Below are positions 18,000 through 27,074 of a stretch of 64,000 nt of DNA, piece by piece. Each line of letters begins with the position of its first letter. Position 1 is the stretch's first letter. A model generated the notes under the pieces. That model saw only the letters and a list, made by a program, of their open reading frames with translations, did no database searches and was not told the DNA's origin. The position numbers were made by a program, and so were the translations under genes. The stretch is from Halorarum halophilum (GTDB taxonomy: Archaea; Halobacteriota; Halobacteria; Halobacteriales; Haloferacaceae): the NCBI RefSeq assembly GCF_013401515.1, contig NZ_CP058529.1:1612001-1676000 (forward strand). Direction: 5' to 3'.

Positions 18000-18977
18000 A
18001 TGGAGTACACCACGCTGGGTGACACGGGAATGGAGGTGTCCCGGATCTGCCTCGGCTGCATGAGCTTCGGCGACGTCGACTGGCGCGACTGGGTCCTCGA
18101 CGAGGAGGAGGGGATCGAACTGGTCGAGCGGGCCATCGACCTCGGGATCAACTTCTTCGACACCGCGAACATGTACTCGGAGGGCGGCTCCGAGCGCGTG
18201 CTCGGCGACGCGCTCGCCGATTACGACCGCGACCGCTTCGTCGTCGCGACGAAGGGCTTCCACCCGATGCGCGAGGACGACCCGAACTCGGGCGGGCTCT
18301 CGCGGAAGGCCGTCGAGCAGGAACTCGACAACTCGCTCGACCGGCTGGGCATGGACACCGTGGACCTCTATCAGACCCACCGCTGGGACTACGACACGCC
18401 CATCGAGACGACGATGCGCGCGCTCGACGCGGCCGTCGACCGGGGGAAGGCGCGGTACGTGGGCGCCTCGTCGATGTGGACCCACCAGTTCGCCGACGCG
18501 CTCCGGACGAGCGAACGCCTCGGCCTCGAGCGGTTCCACACGATGCAGAACCACTACAACCTCCTCTACCGCGAGGAGGAGCGCGAGATGCTCCCGTTCT
18601 GCGAGCGGGAGAACGTCGGCGTCATCCCGTGGTCGCCGCTGGCGCGCGGGTGGCTCGCCCGCCCGCACCAGGAGGCGCGGTCGACGACGCGGGGCGAGTC
18701 GGACTCCTACGCCCACCAGCACCCGTACCTCGAGGGCGGCGGCCGCGAGGTGAACGAGCGCGTGCAGGAGCTCGCGGCCGAGAAGGGCGTGAAGATGGCC
18801 CAGATCGGCCTCGCGTGGCTGTTCGACAAGGACGTGGTGGACGCGCCCATCGTCGGCACCACCAGTATCGAGCACCTGGAGGACGCCGCGGAGGCGCTCG
18901 ACGTGAAGCTGTCCGCGAGCGACGTGGCGTACCTGGAGGAGCCGTACGAGCCGGTCCGGGTGTCCGGCCACGAGTAG
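18000..18977 (+). CDS. Aldo/keto reductase, YajO/AKR11-like
   Basis: 325 aa from ATG 18000. Typical opening MEYTTLGDTGMEVSRICLG, then the catalytic Asp/Tyr in FFDTANMYSEGGSE, Lys in ATKG and His in YQTHRWD. NADP-binding motifs SPLARGWL and PIVGTTSIEHLEDA lie in the C-terminal half. The barrel is of the longer potassium-channel-beta/YajO type, about 60 residues longer than the reductase at 2.6 kb. It should be NADPH-dependent; the substrate is unknown. Confidence 0.9.
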   Translation: MEYTTLGDTGMEVSRICLGCMSFGDVDWRDWVLDEEEGIELVERAIDLGINFFDTANMYSEGGSERVLGDALADYDRDRFVVATKGFHPMREDDPNSGGLSRKAVEQELDNSLDRLGMDTVDLYQTHRWDYDTPIETTMRALDAAVDRGKARYVGASSMWTHQFADALRTSERLGLERFHTMQNHYNLLYREEEREMLPFCERENVGVIPWSPLARGWLARPHQEARSTTRGESDSYAHQHPYLEGGGREVNERVQELAAEKGVKMAQIGLAWLFDKDVVDAPIVGTTSIEHLEDAAEALDVKLSASDVAYLEEPYEPVRVSGHE

Positions 18978-19161
18978 GTCGAGCACGGATCAGCCCGGTC
19001 GGAGACCGCCTCCTCGCCGATGGGACGGTTTCGGGGGGACGCACTCACGCGGTTTCCCGCCGATCGTAGTCATCCTATAGTTACCGTTTAACGACCAGTT
19101 GCAACGGTTCGGCGACCGATAATGGACTCATTACTAACTCGGTAGGGACCAGTTCACACCC

Positions 19162-19314
19162 ATGGGGTTCGTATGGGTGTCCCAGTTCGAGTGTGCATCG
19201 TGCGGCGCGCGGGAGGCGACCACGCGGCTCGAGTACGACGACCTCGGGTACGCCGTCTGTCCGGGCTGTGGCCGGAACGGGAAGCCGGCCCCGAAGCAGG
19301 TGGCCGGCCAGTAG
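19162..19314 (+). CDS. Small double-CxxC zinc protein
   Basis: 50 aa, short enough to be missed by ORF length cut-offs. It reads MGFVWVSQFECASCGAREAT, then VCPGCGRNGKP, so two CxxC knuckles (Cys11/14 and Cys33/36) could bind one zinc. Codon use and third-position G+C match the neighbours. Many haloarchaeal micro-proteins of this type exist, and I cannot give a function. An A/T-rich patch (TTACTAAC near 19133) may supply the promoter. Confidence 0.65.
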   Translation: MGFVWVSQFECASCGAREATTRLEYDDLGYAVCPGCGRNGKPAPKQVAGQ

Positions 19315-19390
19315 CCGATCGGTAGGCCGGTCGGGCCGGATCCGGCGTCGAACCGGCCGATTGACGGGGCCGCGTCGCGAGCGGACGCGC

Positions 19391-19618
19391 ATGAGCTGGC
19401 AGCGCGTCGACGCGGCGGGACCGTACGACGAGTACGAGCGCGCGGACGGCCTGGCCACCGTCAGGGTCCGCGAGCGACCGGGCGGCGGCTTCGCCGTCCG
19501 GCTCGACTGTCTGAGGCAGGCCCCCGACGGGCCGGAGTACCGGCGCGAGACTGCCGACGACCGGGAGACAGCCGACGCGCTCGCCGAGGAGTGGATGGAC
19601 GCGTTCGACGGGGAGTAA
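19391..19618 (+). CDS. Haloarchaeal conserved protein, DUF7543-like
   Basis: 75 aa. The sequence MSWQRVDAAGPYDEYERADG, VRVRERPGGGFAVRLDCLRQAP and YRRETADDRETADALAEEW fits a small single-domain haloarchaeal family with a beta-meander followed by a helix (probably the one named DUF7543). No catalytic motif is visible. It starts about 75 bp after the small zinc protein on the same strand, so co-transcription is possible. Confidence 0.65.
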   Translation: MSWQRVDAAGPYDEYERADGLATVRVRERPGGGFAVRLDCLRQAPDGPEYRRETADDRETADALAEEWMDAFDGE

Positions 19619-19631
19619 GTGACGTGCACGC

Positions 19632-19712
19632 CCGAATGGAAATTATAACTGGCGCGCGTGACGCGACCGCCTCCGGGAGCGAGCAAACGCGCGCGAGAAG
19701 TCCGAATGGAAA
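19632..19712. repeat. R2-like repeat fragment between 11-bp direct repeats
   Basis: CCGAATGGAAA occurs at 19632-19642 and again at 19702-19712. Between them 19651-19697 starts GGCGCGCGTGACGCGA and ends ACGCGCGCGAG, the same start and internal landmark as the R2 repeats near 39.5 and 62.4 kb. It looks like a truncated R2 copy. Confidence 0.5.
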
Positions 19713-19725
19713 CCCTCGAAAACTG

Positions 19726-19744
19726 AGGCCGGGAACCGGCCTTT
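19726..19744. terminator. Hairpin between convergent genes
   Basis: AGGCCGG-gaa-CCGGCCT followed by TT lies between the convergent genes ending at 19618 and 19770. A 7-bp perfect GC stem in this position is a plausible bidirectional transcription terminator, although archaeal termination depends mainly on T tracts. Confidence 0.45.
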
Positions 19745-19769
19745 CCGTTCCCCGATAGGACCCGACGAC

Positions 19770-20594
19770 CTACTCGTTCTGGAAGCGCTTCGTCGTCTCC
19801 ACCAGCGGGTGCCTCGCGTAGTCGACCACCTCGATGTCCGCCAGCGAGGAGAGCCCCTCCTTGCGCGCCGTCTTCTGCATGCCGAGGTCGATCTCGTCGT
19901 CGATGACGATGACGTAGGCGTCCATCTCGTCGATGTCGGCCCGGTCGGCGGCCATCACGCGGTGGTGGCCGTCCGCGAGCACCAGCGTCCCGTCGTTGTC
20001 GATGACGACGAGCGGTTCCGCGAGGCCTCGCTTCAGTTCATAGTGGCGCCCCTCCAGTTCGTCGGCGTACACCCGCGCCTGGGTGGGGATGAGGTCCGCG
20101 AGTTCCACCGTCCGGCGCTCCTCGGACACGGTGACGCCGTGGATCTCCTCGAGCGTCCGCATCAGTTTCCCGACCTTCTCGGGGGTGGCGCGCTCGATCT
20201 GGCTCCGAACAACGTCCGTGTTGGAGATGATGCCGACGAGGTTGCCCGCGTCGTCGACGACGGGGAGCTTCTGAATGCCCGAGCGGAGGATGACCCGGGC
20301 GGCGTCGGTGACGTTCATCTCCGGGTGGGCGACGATGATGTCGTCGGTCATCACCGTGAACAGCGGCGCGTCGGGGTCGGCGAGCAGCAGGTCGCTCGCG
20401 CTGACGAAGCCGACGACCGTCCGGCCGTCCGTGACCGGGAAGCCGTTGTGCCCGTCGCTCTCGACCACCTCCTTCGCGACCTCCCGAACCGTGTCGTCGG
20501 GCGACACCGTCGCGACGTCGCGGGTCATGTACTCCTTGACCTTGGCGCGCCGCGTGTCGAGCGAGAAGTCGTGGTTGCCGGATGAGCTACTCAT
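19770..20594 (-). CDS. CBS-pair protein with C-terminal ParB-like domain
   Basis: 274 aa from ATG 20594. Two CBS motifs (about residues 20-75 and 80-140: MTRDVATVSPDDTVREVAKE and MTDDIIVAHPEMNVTDAARV) are followed by a ParB/Srx-like domain (about 160-250) with VELADLIPTQARVY and the catalytic-type LADGHHRVMAADRA. CBS pairs sense adenine nucleotides or S-adenosylmethionine; ParB-like domains bind DNA or hydrolyse nucleotides. The fusion is seen in archaea but its target is not known. It is monocistronic. Confidence 0.8.
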   Translation of the reverse strand: MSSSSGNHDFSLDTRRAKVKEYMTRDVATVSPDDTVREVAKEVVESDGHNGFPVTDGRTVVGFVSASDLLLADPDAPLFTVMTDDIIVAHPEMNVTDAARVILRSGIQKLPVVDDAGNLVGIISNTDVVRSQIERATPEKVGKLMRTLEEIHGVTVSEERRTVELADLIPTQARVYADELEGRHYELKRGLAEPLVVIDNDGTLVLADGHHRVMAADRADIDEMDAYVIVIDDEIDLGMQKTARKEGLSSLADIEVVDYARHPLVETTKRFQNE

Positions 20595-20775
20595 ACGAAC
20601 CTGTCGCGGCGTGTGTGCGAGCGATCGGGCTCGATCGTCCGGGGGTGTAGTACGTCCATGTGCAACGTTCCGCGGGGCCGGGTCGGCGGCGATGCCGTCC
20701 GGTTCACGCCGGAACCTCACGCTCCAGGGGTATCAACACTTAGGATTGCCGTGCGCCCGGATCGCCGGGCCGCGA

Positions 20776-21549
20776 TCAAGCCCACGTGACGGACTCGATC
20801 GACGCGTCCCACCGGTTGACGCGCACGTCCCCGGCGGAGTGCGCGACCTCGCCCTCCCACGTCCCCAGGGGGCCGAGTTCGCTGGCCCGCCGTTCCGACA
20901 GGATGCTCCCGTCCGCGTGCCACCACGTGACGGAGAGTTCCACCCGAACGTCGGACGTGTTGGCGTTGTCGATGCGGAAGCGGACCGCGTCCACGCCGGA
21001 CTGGTCGTTCCGGTCGTACCTGGCGAACACGCCCTGCCTCGGCGGTCGTGACGGCGTTGGGGCCGGCGTCGGCGTCTCGCGCGTCCCCGTCGGCACCGTC
21101 GTCTCCGTGGGTGTCGCGGTCTCCTGGCGCGTCGACGTGGACGTCCGGGGATCCGTGGGCGACGGCGTTTTCGGGGCCGGCGGTGCGTCCCCTGGAGTCG
21201 ATACGTCCGAGGATACCTGCGACCGGGTCGTTCGCGGCGTCCCGGTCGAGACGGTCGTCGACTGCGAGGTACCCGTCGGCGTCGGGGCCGTCGGTGGCGT
21301 TCGACCGCTCGTCGGCGTCCGGACGGACGTCGGCCGCCCGGTCCGGGCGTTCGAACGCACCCCGGTGGCAGGCGCTGTCGACGTGTTCCCGTCGGCCCCG
21401 GTAACGGAGGTGACCGGGGGGTTCGCCGCCCTGACGGTCCCGTCTCCCGCGGTTCGCTCGGCGTCGTCCCCCACGTCGGCGGCGCATCCGGCACCGACGA
21501 GCAGTCCGCCCACCCCGACCGCGCCGAGGAGGACGTCCTGACGGTTCAT
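20776..21549 (-). CDS. Secreted lipoprotein with Thr/Ser/Pro-rich linker
   Basis: 257 aa. The N-terminus MNRQDVLLGAVGVGGLLVGAGC ends in a lipobox (GAGC, Cys22), so the protein should be lipid-anchored outside the cell. Residues about 45-175 are a low-complexity Thr/Pro/Ser stretch that resembles heavily O-glycosylated stalks. The last 80 residues form a small beta domain (VDAVRFRIDNANTSDVRVEL) of unknown type. I do not recognise the domain. Confidence 0.75.
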   Translation of the reverse strand: MNRQDVLLGAVGVGGLLVGAGCAADVGDDAERTAGDGTVRAANPPVTSVTGADGNTSTAPATGVRSNARTGRPTSVRTPTSGRTPPTAPTPTGTSQSTTVSTGTPRTTRSQVSSDVSTPGDAPPAPKTPSPTDPRTSTSTRQETATPTETTVPTGTRETPTPAPTPSRPPRQGVFARYDRNDQSGVDAVRFRIDNANTSDVRVELSVTWWHADGSILSERRASELGPLGTWEGEVAHSAGDVRVNRWDASIESVTWA

Positions 21550-21909
21550 ATTTCAGGATCGGGAGCTGGTGAGATAAGCGTTGGCCGCGATTATCCATCT
21601 TGAGAACCCGGTCCGGCCGATCCGCCGCCCGCATCGACGCGGCGCTCGGAGATGGGATTCGTAGGCGGGAAAAACGGCCCCGGGACACGCTCATGACACC
21701 GCGCAGTAGGGCCGTTTCGAGCACGCCCGAACGTCGACCGGGTGCTCCATGCTGTCATGGGACGCGATCGTGCATAATACAACCGATTCGAGCAGTACTG
21801 ACGGATCCTGTGCATCGGGAGGTCCGATTCTCGCGGTCCACGGGACGATCGAGTCGCGACGGCGGCGGCGCGGATTGCATCCGGGGTTCCGACGACCGCT
21901 GCCGGACGG
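21550..21909. other. 360-bp intergenic stretch without a recognisable gene
   Basis: It lies upstream of the lipoprotein gene (minus strand) and downstream of the DHH gene. A minus-strand GCTTATCTC box (about 21573-21581) could be the lipoprotein promoter. A plus-strand GCATAATACAAC (about 21771) looks promoter-like but leads to no credible ORF. I see no RNA gene. Confidence 0.4.
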
Positions 21910-23370
21910 TCAGTCGTCCTCCTCTCCAGGGAAGGTGACGATCCGGTCCACGTCGTGGGTCGGCGCCGAGGGGGCGTCCGCGAGCGTCTCGAAGAAGCGG
22001 CCGGCGATGACGTCTCGGACGATCTCGGTCATCGACTCGGTCTCGTCCTCCACCTCCCCGAGGATGCCCAGCGGTACCTGCGCGCCCGCCATGTCGGCGT
22101 GTCCGCCCGCGCTGCCGATCTGGTCGAGGGCGTCGCGGAGCGTCTCGCCGAGGTCGAGATCCGTCCCGCGCGTGCGCCCCGAGACGTACACCGTCCCGTC
22201 CGTGAACCCGTACACGAGCGTGGTGGTCACGCCGTCCATGTCGAGGAGCTTGTCCGCCGCCTGGGCGAGCGCGTCGCGGTCCGACAGCTCGCCCACGCAG
22301 GAGGCGGTCGCGTCCCCGCGCGTCTCGCGGTTCCGGATCGCCCGCGCGATCGTGTCGAGCACGTCCGAACTCACGCTCGGGGACTCCACCTTGGCCAGCA
22401 CTTCCGGGTCGGTCTGCGGGAGGAGGAACGCGGCCGCGTCGAAGTCGGCGTCGGCGGTCTCGCGGGTGAAGTCCTTCGTGTCGACGCGGATCCCGTACAG
22501 CAGCGCGGTCGCGACCTGCTCGTCGGGGGCCAGGCCGAACCGTTCGAGGTAGTCGGCGAGCAGCGTCGACGTGGCCCCCACGTCCGAGCGGATGTCGATG
22601 AACGTCGCCTCGATCGGCATCCGCGGCGGGTGGTGGTCGACCACGACCACCGGCCTGATCTCCCTCGGCAGGCTGTCGTTCACGCCCGGGCGGGAGTGGT
22701 CCACCAGCGCGAACGCGTCGTACTCCTCGCGCGGATCCATCCCGGGGTCGAGGTTCCGCATGTCCAGGTCGAGGAGGTTCACCAGCGCGCGGTTCTCCTG
22801 GTGGGAGATGTCGCCGTAGTAGCACGCCTCCGCCTCGACGTCCGCGAACTCCGCGAGCCTGACCAGCGCGATCGCAGAGGCGATGGCGTCCGGATCGGGG
22901 TTGTCGTGGGCGACCACCGCGAGGGGACCGTCGACGTCCCGGAGCGCCCGCAGGAGCTTCCACATCCGCTCTGCCGGCTCGCCGCGCGAGGACGCGAGCA
23001 CCCTGTCGGCGACGAGTCCGACGGGGTCGACGAGGCGATCCGAGAGGTCGGCGAGCTCCTCCCGGTCGGCCCGGTCGGCGTCGTCCCCGACGTACGAGAG
23101 GATGAACGCCTCCGGGAAGCGGGACCGTGCGAGCGCGGCCATCGTCCGGTTCCTGCTCGTGGAGTCGTCCGCGACGACGACCATGTCGGCGTGGTCCGGG
23201 TAGGTGGACGCGTCCGTCGGGTCCGCTTCGACCGCGCCCACGCTCTCCTCGCGGAGCGCCGTCACTCGGCCGCGGTCGTCGGTGATGACGTGGAGTTCGT
23301 CGGGGCCGCCGGCCAGCGACGCGACGATGTCGTGGCCGACCGCTCCGCACCCGAGGACGAGCCGACGCAT
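21910..23370 (-). CDS. DHH/DHHA1 phosphoesterase with N-terminal TrkA-N domain
   Basis: 486 aa. Residues about 1-130 are a Rossmann NAD-binding domain (LGCGAVGHDIVASL, VVVADDSTSRNRTM). A DHH domain follows, with VAHDNPDPDAIASAIAL (about 155-171) and the DHH box VVVDHHPP (about 250). The C-terminal DHHA1 domain has SAGGHADMAGA. It should hydrolyse a phosphodiester such as a nano-RNA, c-di-AMP or pAp. The TrkA-N fusion suggests control by NAD(H) or another nucleotide. It is well conserved in haloarchaea. A GGTTTTCCC box about 27 nt before the ATG may be the promoter. Confidence 0.88.
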   Translation of the reverse strand: MRRLVLGCGAVGHDIVASLAGGPDELHVITDDRGRVTALREESVGAVEADPTDASTYPDHADMVVVADDSTSRNRTMAALARSRFPEAFILSYVGDDADRADREELADLSDRLVDPVGLVADRVLASSRGEPAERMWKLLRALRDVDGPLAVVAHDNPDPDAIASAIALVRLAEFADVEAEACYYGDISHQENRALVNLLDLDMRNLDPGMDPREEYDAFALVDHSRPGVNDSLPREIRPVVVVDHHPPRMPIEATFIDIRSDVGATSTLLADYLERFGLAPDEQVATALLYGIRVDTKDFTRETADADFDAAAFLLPQTDPEVLAKVESPSVSSDVLDTIARAIRNRETRGDATASCVGELSDRDALAQAADKLLDMDGVTTTLVYGFTDGTVYVSGRTRGTDLDLGETLRDALDQIGSAGGHADMAGAQVPLGILGEVEDETESMTEIVRDVIAGRFFETLADAPSAPTHDVDRIVTFPGEEDD

Positions 23371-23450
23371 TACAGGATGAGGACGTGACCGCGTGGGAAA
23401 ACCCTACCGTACTCCGCCGCCTGCCGATTTCCCCCTCCGGTCGTGTCAAC

Positions 23451-23458
23451 AATTAAAT
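23451..23458 (+). promoter_or_regulatory. TATA box of the lipoprotein gene at 23.5 kb
   Basis: AATTAAAT is 27 nt upstream of GTG 23482, which makes that GTG rather than the upstream GTG 23443 the likely start. Confidence 0.55.
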
Positions 23459-23481
23459 CGCGAGCCCGAGAATCGCTCCGG

Positions 23482-23952
23482 GTGAAGCGGACGTCCAGAC
23501 GCGCCCTCCTCGCGGGCGTCACGACGATCAGCCTCGCGGGCTGTCTCTCCGTCGGCGAGGACCGGGGAGCGTCGGTCCTCGGTCACGTCGTCGTCGTCAA
23601 CCGCCACGACGAGGACGAGACGGTCGACTTCCGCGTCCGGTGGGACGACGAGGTGGTCCACGAGTCGACCCACGAACTCGAAGCGCGGGGCGAAACCGCC
23701 GACGACGACGTGGTTCCCGCGCGAACGTGGCCGGACGAACCCGGCCGGTTCACCGTCTCCGCTCGAACACCGGGTGAGGACTGGCGAACGGTCGATCCGG
23801 CCGATCGTGACTACCCCGACTGCTACGGCGTCCTCGTCGAGGTCGACCGCGACGGCCGACTGGGGATAGCCGTCTCGACGAACGAGGACGAGTGCTCCGA
23901 GGACGCGCTCGAACCCGGGCGACGGGCGAACGAATCGGCCAGCCACGGCTGA
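23482..23952 (+). CDS. Tat-exported lipoprotein of unknown function
   Basis: 156 aa. The N-terminus MKRTSRRALLAGVTTISLAGC has a twin-arginine pair, a hydrophobic run and a lipobox (LAGC). The rest is a beta-rich domain: VLGHVVVVNRHDEDETVDFRVRWDDEVVHEST reads like a haloarchaeal Ig-like or carboxypeptidase-regulatory-like fold with acidic surface. No active site is seen. It is convergent with nuoN. Confidence 0.75.
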   Translation: MKRTSRRALLAGVTTISLAGCLSVGEDRGASVLGHVVVVNRHDEDETVDFRVRWDDEVVHESTHELEARGETADDDVVPARTWPDEPGRFTVSARTPGEDWRTVDPADRDYPDCYGVLVEVDRDGRLGIAVSTNEDECSEDALEPGRRANESASHG

Positions 23953-24035
23953 TCGCGGCGCGTAGAACGCGAACGAAAACGGGATCGCGAACGAACCGGG
24001 AACGGAGCAGGACGGCGGCTGGCCGACGGGCCCCG

Positions 24036-25544
24036 TCAGGGGGCCAGCGCGGCCGCCGCGGCCTGGGCGGTCTCGATGACCGGGCCGAAGCCGGGCAGCA
24101 GCAGCAGCGTGGCGACCGCCGCGAACAGGACCGCGGCGTACAGCGCCGTCGGCGTCGCGCCGAGTTCGAAGTCGGTCGTCGCCTCGTCGAACCAGAGCGC
24201 CTTCACGACGCGGCTGTAGTAGAACAGCGACAGCGCGCTGTTGATGGCGCCGACGGCGGCGAGCCACCAGTAGCCCGCGCCCACGGCCGCCGCGAACAGG
24301 AAGTACTTCGAGAAGAAGCCCCCGAACGGCGGCAGCCCCGCGAGCGAGAACATGAACACGGACATGGCGACCGACGCCATCGGCGCCCGCGCGCCGAGGC
24401 CGGCGTAGTCCTCGAACGTCCGGCCGACCTCCCAGTGCTCGACGAGCGCGATGAACAGGAACGCGCCGGTGTTCATGAAGCCGTAGACGAGCAGGTGGGC
24501 CATCGCAGCGCCCATCACCGCGCCGCCGTCGGCCGTGGTCCACGCGGCGAGGCCGATGAGCGCGTAGCCGGCGTGCCCGATGGACGAGTACGCCAGCATC
24601 CGCTTGACGTTCTCCTGGGTCGCGGCGGCGAAGTTGCCGAGCGTCATCGTGGCGACCGCGAGGATCTGGAACAGGAGCACCCAGTCGATCGACGCGACGA
24701 CGTCGGCGCCCGGAAGCGGGAAGCCGACGACGAACACGCGGAACAGGAGCGCGAACCCGGCGGCCTTCGAGGCCGACGAGAGGAACGCGCTGACGGGTGC
24801 GGGCGCGCCCTCGTACGCCTCGGGCGCCCAGAAGTGGAACGGGACGGAGGCGGTCTTGAACGCGAAGCCGCCGGCGACCATCAGGATGCCGATGCCGGCC
24901 ACCCCGGCTAGCCCGGCACCCGCCTCGGTCAGCCCGGAGGCCACGGCGGGCAGCAGGAGGCTCCCGGTCGCGGCGTACACGAGCGAGATGCCGAAGACGA
25001 ACACCGCAGAGGAGAGCGCGCCGATGAGGAAGTACTTCAGCCCCGCCTCGACGCTCCCGCGGTTCCCCTTCAGGAACGAGACGAGCGCGTACGACGGGAG
25101 CGACGAGAGCTCCAGCGCGACGAACGCCACCGCGAGCGAGTTCGCGGACGCCATCAGCGCCATGCCGGTCGCGGCGAACAGCGTGAGGCTGTAGAACTCG
25201 GCGCGGTGGGGGTTCTCCGCCAGGTAGTCGTAGCTCGCGACGACGACGAGCGCCGTCACGGACGCGAACACGGCCGAGAAGAACAGCGACATGCCGTCGA
25301 CGACGAGCGCGTCGGCGTACAGCGTCACGCTGTCCTCGGGACCGGACAGGACGCCGCCGACGCCCGTCAGCAGGGCGCCGGCAGCGACGAGCGACGCCAG
25401 GGAGCCGACGGTCGAGACGACCGCCAGCAGCGTCGGCCGGTCCTCAGTCGGGTACACCGCGTTGATGAGCAGCACGAGCAGGCCCGTGAGCGCGAGCAAC
25501 AGTGCGGGTGCGAGGGCGCCGAGCCCCCAGAGGAGGGTCGCCAT
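24036..25544 (-). CDS. nuoN: NADH dehydrogenase-like complex subunit N
   Basis: 502 aa. About 14 membrane helices, one of the three antiporter-like proton-pumping subunits of complex I. Conserved features include the Lys/Glu-bearing helices and the segment PFHFWAPEAYEGAPAPVSAFLSSASKAAGFALL. It is the last gene of the nuo operon, starting directly after the nuoM stop. It should pump protons in the membrane arm. Confidence 0.95.
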   Translation of the reverse strand: MATLLWGLGALAPALLLALTGLLVLLINAVYPTEDRPTLLAVVSTVGSLASLVAAGALLTGVGGVLSGPEDSVTLYADALVVDGMSLFFSAVFASVTALVVVASYDYLAENPHRAEFYSLTLFAATGMALMASANSLAVAFVALELSSLPSYALVSFLKGNRGSVEAGLKYFLIGALSSAVFVFGISLVYAATGSLLLPAVASGLTEAGAGLAGVAGIGILMVAGGFAFKTASVPFHFWAPEAYEGAPAPVSAFLSSASKAAGFALLFRVFVVGFPLPGADVVASIDWVLLFQILAVATMTLGNFAAATQENVKRMLAYSSIGHAGYALIGLAAWTTADGGAVMGAAMAHLLVYGFMNTGAFLFIALVEHWEVGRTFEDYAGLGARAPMASVAMSVFMFSLAGLPPFGGFFSKYFLFAAAVGAGYWWLAAVGAINSALSLFYYSRVVKALWFDEATTDFELGATPTALYAAVLFAAVATLLLLPGFGPVIETAQAAAAALAP

Positions 25545-27074
25545 CTACGCACCACCTCCGAGCAACGGAACGACGGCGTCTGTGATCATGCCGAAGAACA
25601 CCTCGGGGGCGACCCCCAGCGCGATGGTACACAGCAGGAGCACCGCGAGCGGCGCGGTGTCGTGGAACTGTGCGCGGGTCACCTCGTAGTCGGTCTCGAC
25701 GCTGAACTCGCCGAACAGCGTGCGCTGGATCGCCCAGAGCAGGTAGCCGGCGACGATGACGATGCCGAACATCGCCGCCGCGGTGAACAGCGGCGCCGCC
25801 GGGAGCACCGTCGAGGTGAACGAGCCCTGGAAGATGAAGAACTCCGCGGCGAAGCCGGCCATGAGCGGGAGGCCCATGTAGCCGAACGCGCCGGCGATCA
25901 GGATGCCGGTCGTGATCGGCATCCGGTCGGCCATGCCGGACATGTCGCCCAGCATGCGCGTGTGCGTCACGTTGTAGATGACGCCGACGGCCATGAACAT
26001 CAGCCCGGAGATGAGGCCGTGTGCGACCATCTGGAACGTCGCGCCGCCGATGCCGAACTCGGTGTAGGCGACGAGGCCGAGGATGACGTACCCCATCGAC
26101 GAGACGGAGGAGTACGCGACGATGCGCTTGAGGTCCTGCTGGGCCAGCGCGAGCATCGCGCCGTAGATGACCGAGAGGACGGCGATCGCGGCGATGGGCA
26201 CCGCCAACTGCTGGGCGACGTCGGGCATCATGGTGAAGTTGAACCGCAGCAGGGCGTACGTCCCCATCTTCAGGAGGACGCCCGCCAGCATCACCGAGGC
26301 CGGCGTCGGGGCCTCCACGTGAGCGTCGGGCAGCCACGTGTGGACGGGGACGACCGGCACCTTCACCGCGAAGCCGAAGAACATCGCGGCGAACGCGACG
26401 GTCGCGAGCGCGTCCGGCGCCAGGCCGAGGAAGCCGCCGAGTTCGCCGGCCCGGAGCGCCCCCGCGATGGCCGGCAGCCCGAAGCTGTCGACGGGGAGGT
26501 TGAACACGAGCGCCATGAACCCGATGAACATGATCAGCGAGGCGACGTTCGTGTACACGAAGAACTTGATCGCCGCGTACTCCCGGCGGGGGCCGCCCCA
26601 GACGCCGATGAGGAAGTACATCGGGACCAGCACGGCCTCCCAGAAGACGAACCAGACGAAGAAGTCCAGCGCCGAGAAGACGCCGATGAGGTTCGCCTCC
26701 ATGAACAGCATCAGGCCGTAGAACTGGCTCTGCCGTACGTCGATCGGCGTCCACGCCGACAGGATCGCGAGGGACGTGAGCACCGTCGACAGCACGATGA
26801 GCGGGAGGCTGATACCGTCGAGCCCCACGAACCACTGCAGCGTGTAGCCGCCGACCGTGAGCCAGTCGATCTGCGTCGCGAACGCGAGGCTCCCGCCCTC
26901 GACGAGCGCGTTTCCGGTCGCGTCGAACTGCGACCACATGTACAGGCTCCCGACGACCGGGAGCAGGCTGAGGCCGAACGCCAGTTGCCCGGCGTACTCG
27001 TCCGGCGAGAGGAACACTGCCAGCGCGGCCACGAACGTGAATCCGATGAGTGTCTCGAGTATCACAGTAACCAA
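25545..27074 (-). CDS. nuoM: NADH dehydrogenase-like complex subunit M
   Basis: 509 aa. Antiporter-like subunit with KVPVVPVHTWLPDAHVEAPTPASVMLAG and the conserved helix-breaking Lys. About 14 membrane helices. The start overlaps the nuoL stop by 13 bp and the stop abuts nuoN, so translation is likely coupled. It belongs to the membrane proton-pumping arm. Confidence 0.96.
   Translation of the reverse strand: MVTVILETLIGFTFVAALAVFLSPDEYAGQLAFGLSLLPVVGSLYMWSQFDATGNALVEGGSLAFATQIDWLTVGGYTLQWFVGLDGISLPLIVLSTVLTSLAILSAWTPIDVRQSQFYGLMLFMEANLIGVFSALDFFVWFVFWEAVLVPMYFLIGVWGGPRREYAAIKFFVYTNVASLIMFIGFMALVFNLPVDSFGLPAIAGALRAGELGGFLGLAPDALATVAFAAMFFGFAVKVPVVPVHTWLPDAHVEAPTPASVMLAGVLLKMGTYALLRFNFTMMPDVAQQLAVPIAAIAVLSVIYGAMLALAQQDLKRIVAYSSVSSMGYVILGLVAYTEFGIGGATFQMVAHGLISGLMFMAVGVIYNVTHTRMLGDMSGMADRMPITTGILIAGAFGYMGLPLMAGFAAEFFIFQGSFTSTVLPAAPLFTAAAMFGIVIVAGYLLWAIQRTLFGEFSVETDYEVTRAQFHDTAPLAVLLLCTIALGVAPEVFFGMITDAVVPLLGGGA

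Noticed and set aside
21600-21938. 112-codon plus-strand frame between the lipoprotein and DHH genes
   Set aside because: It overlaps the DHH gene end, has no recognisable domain and its start has no promoter at the right distance.
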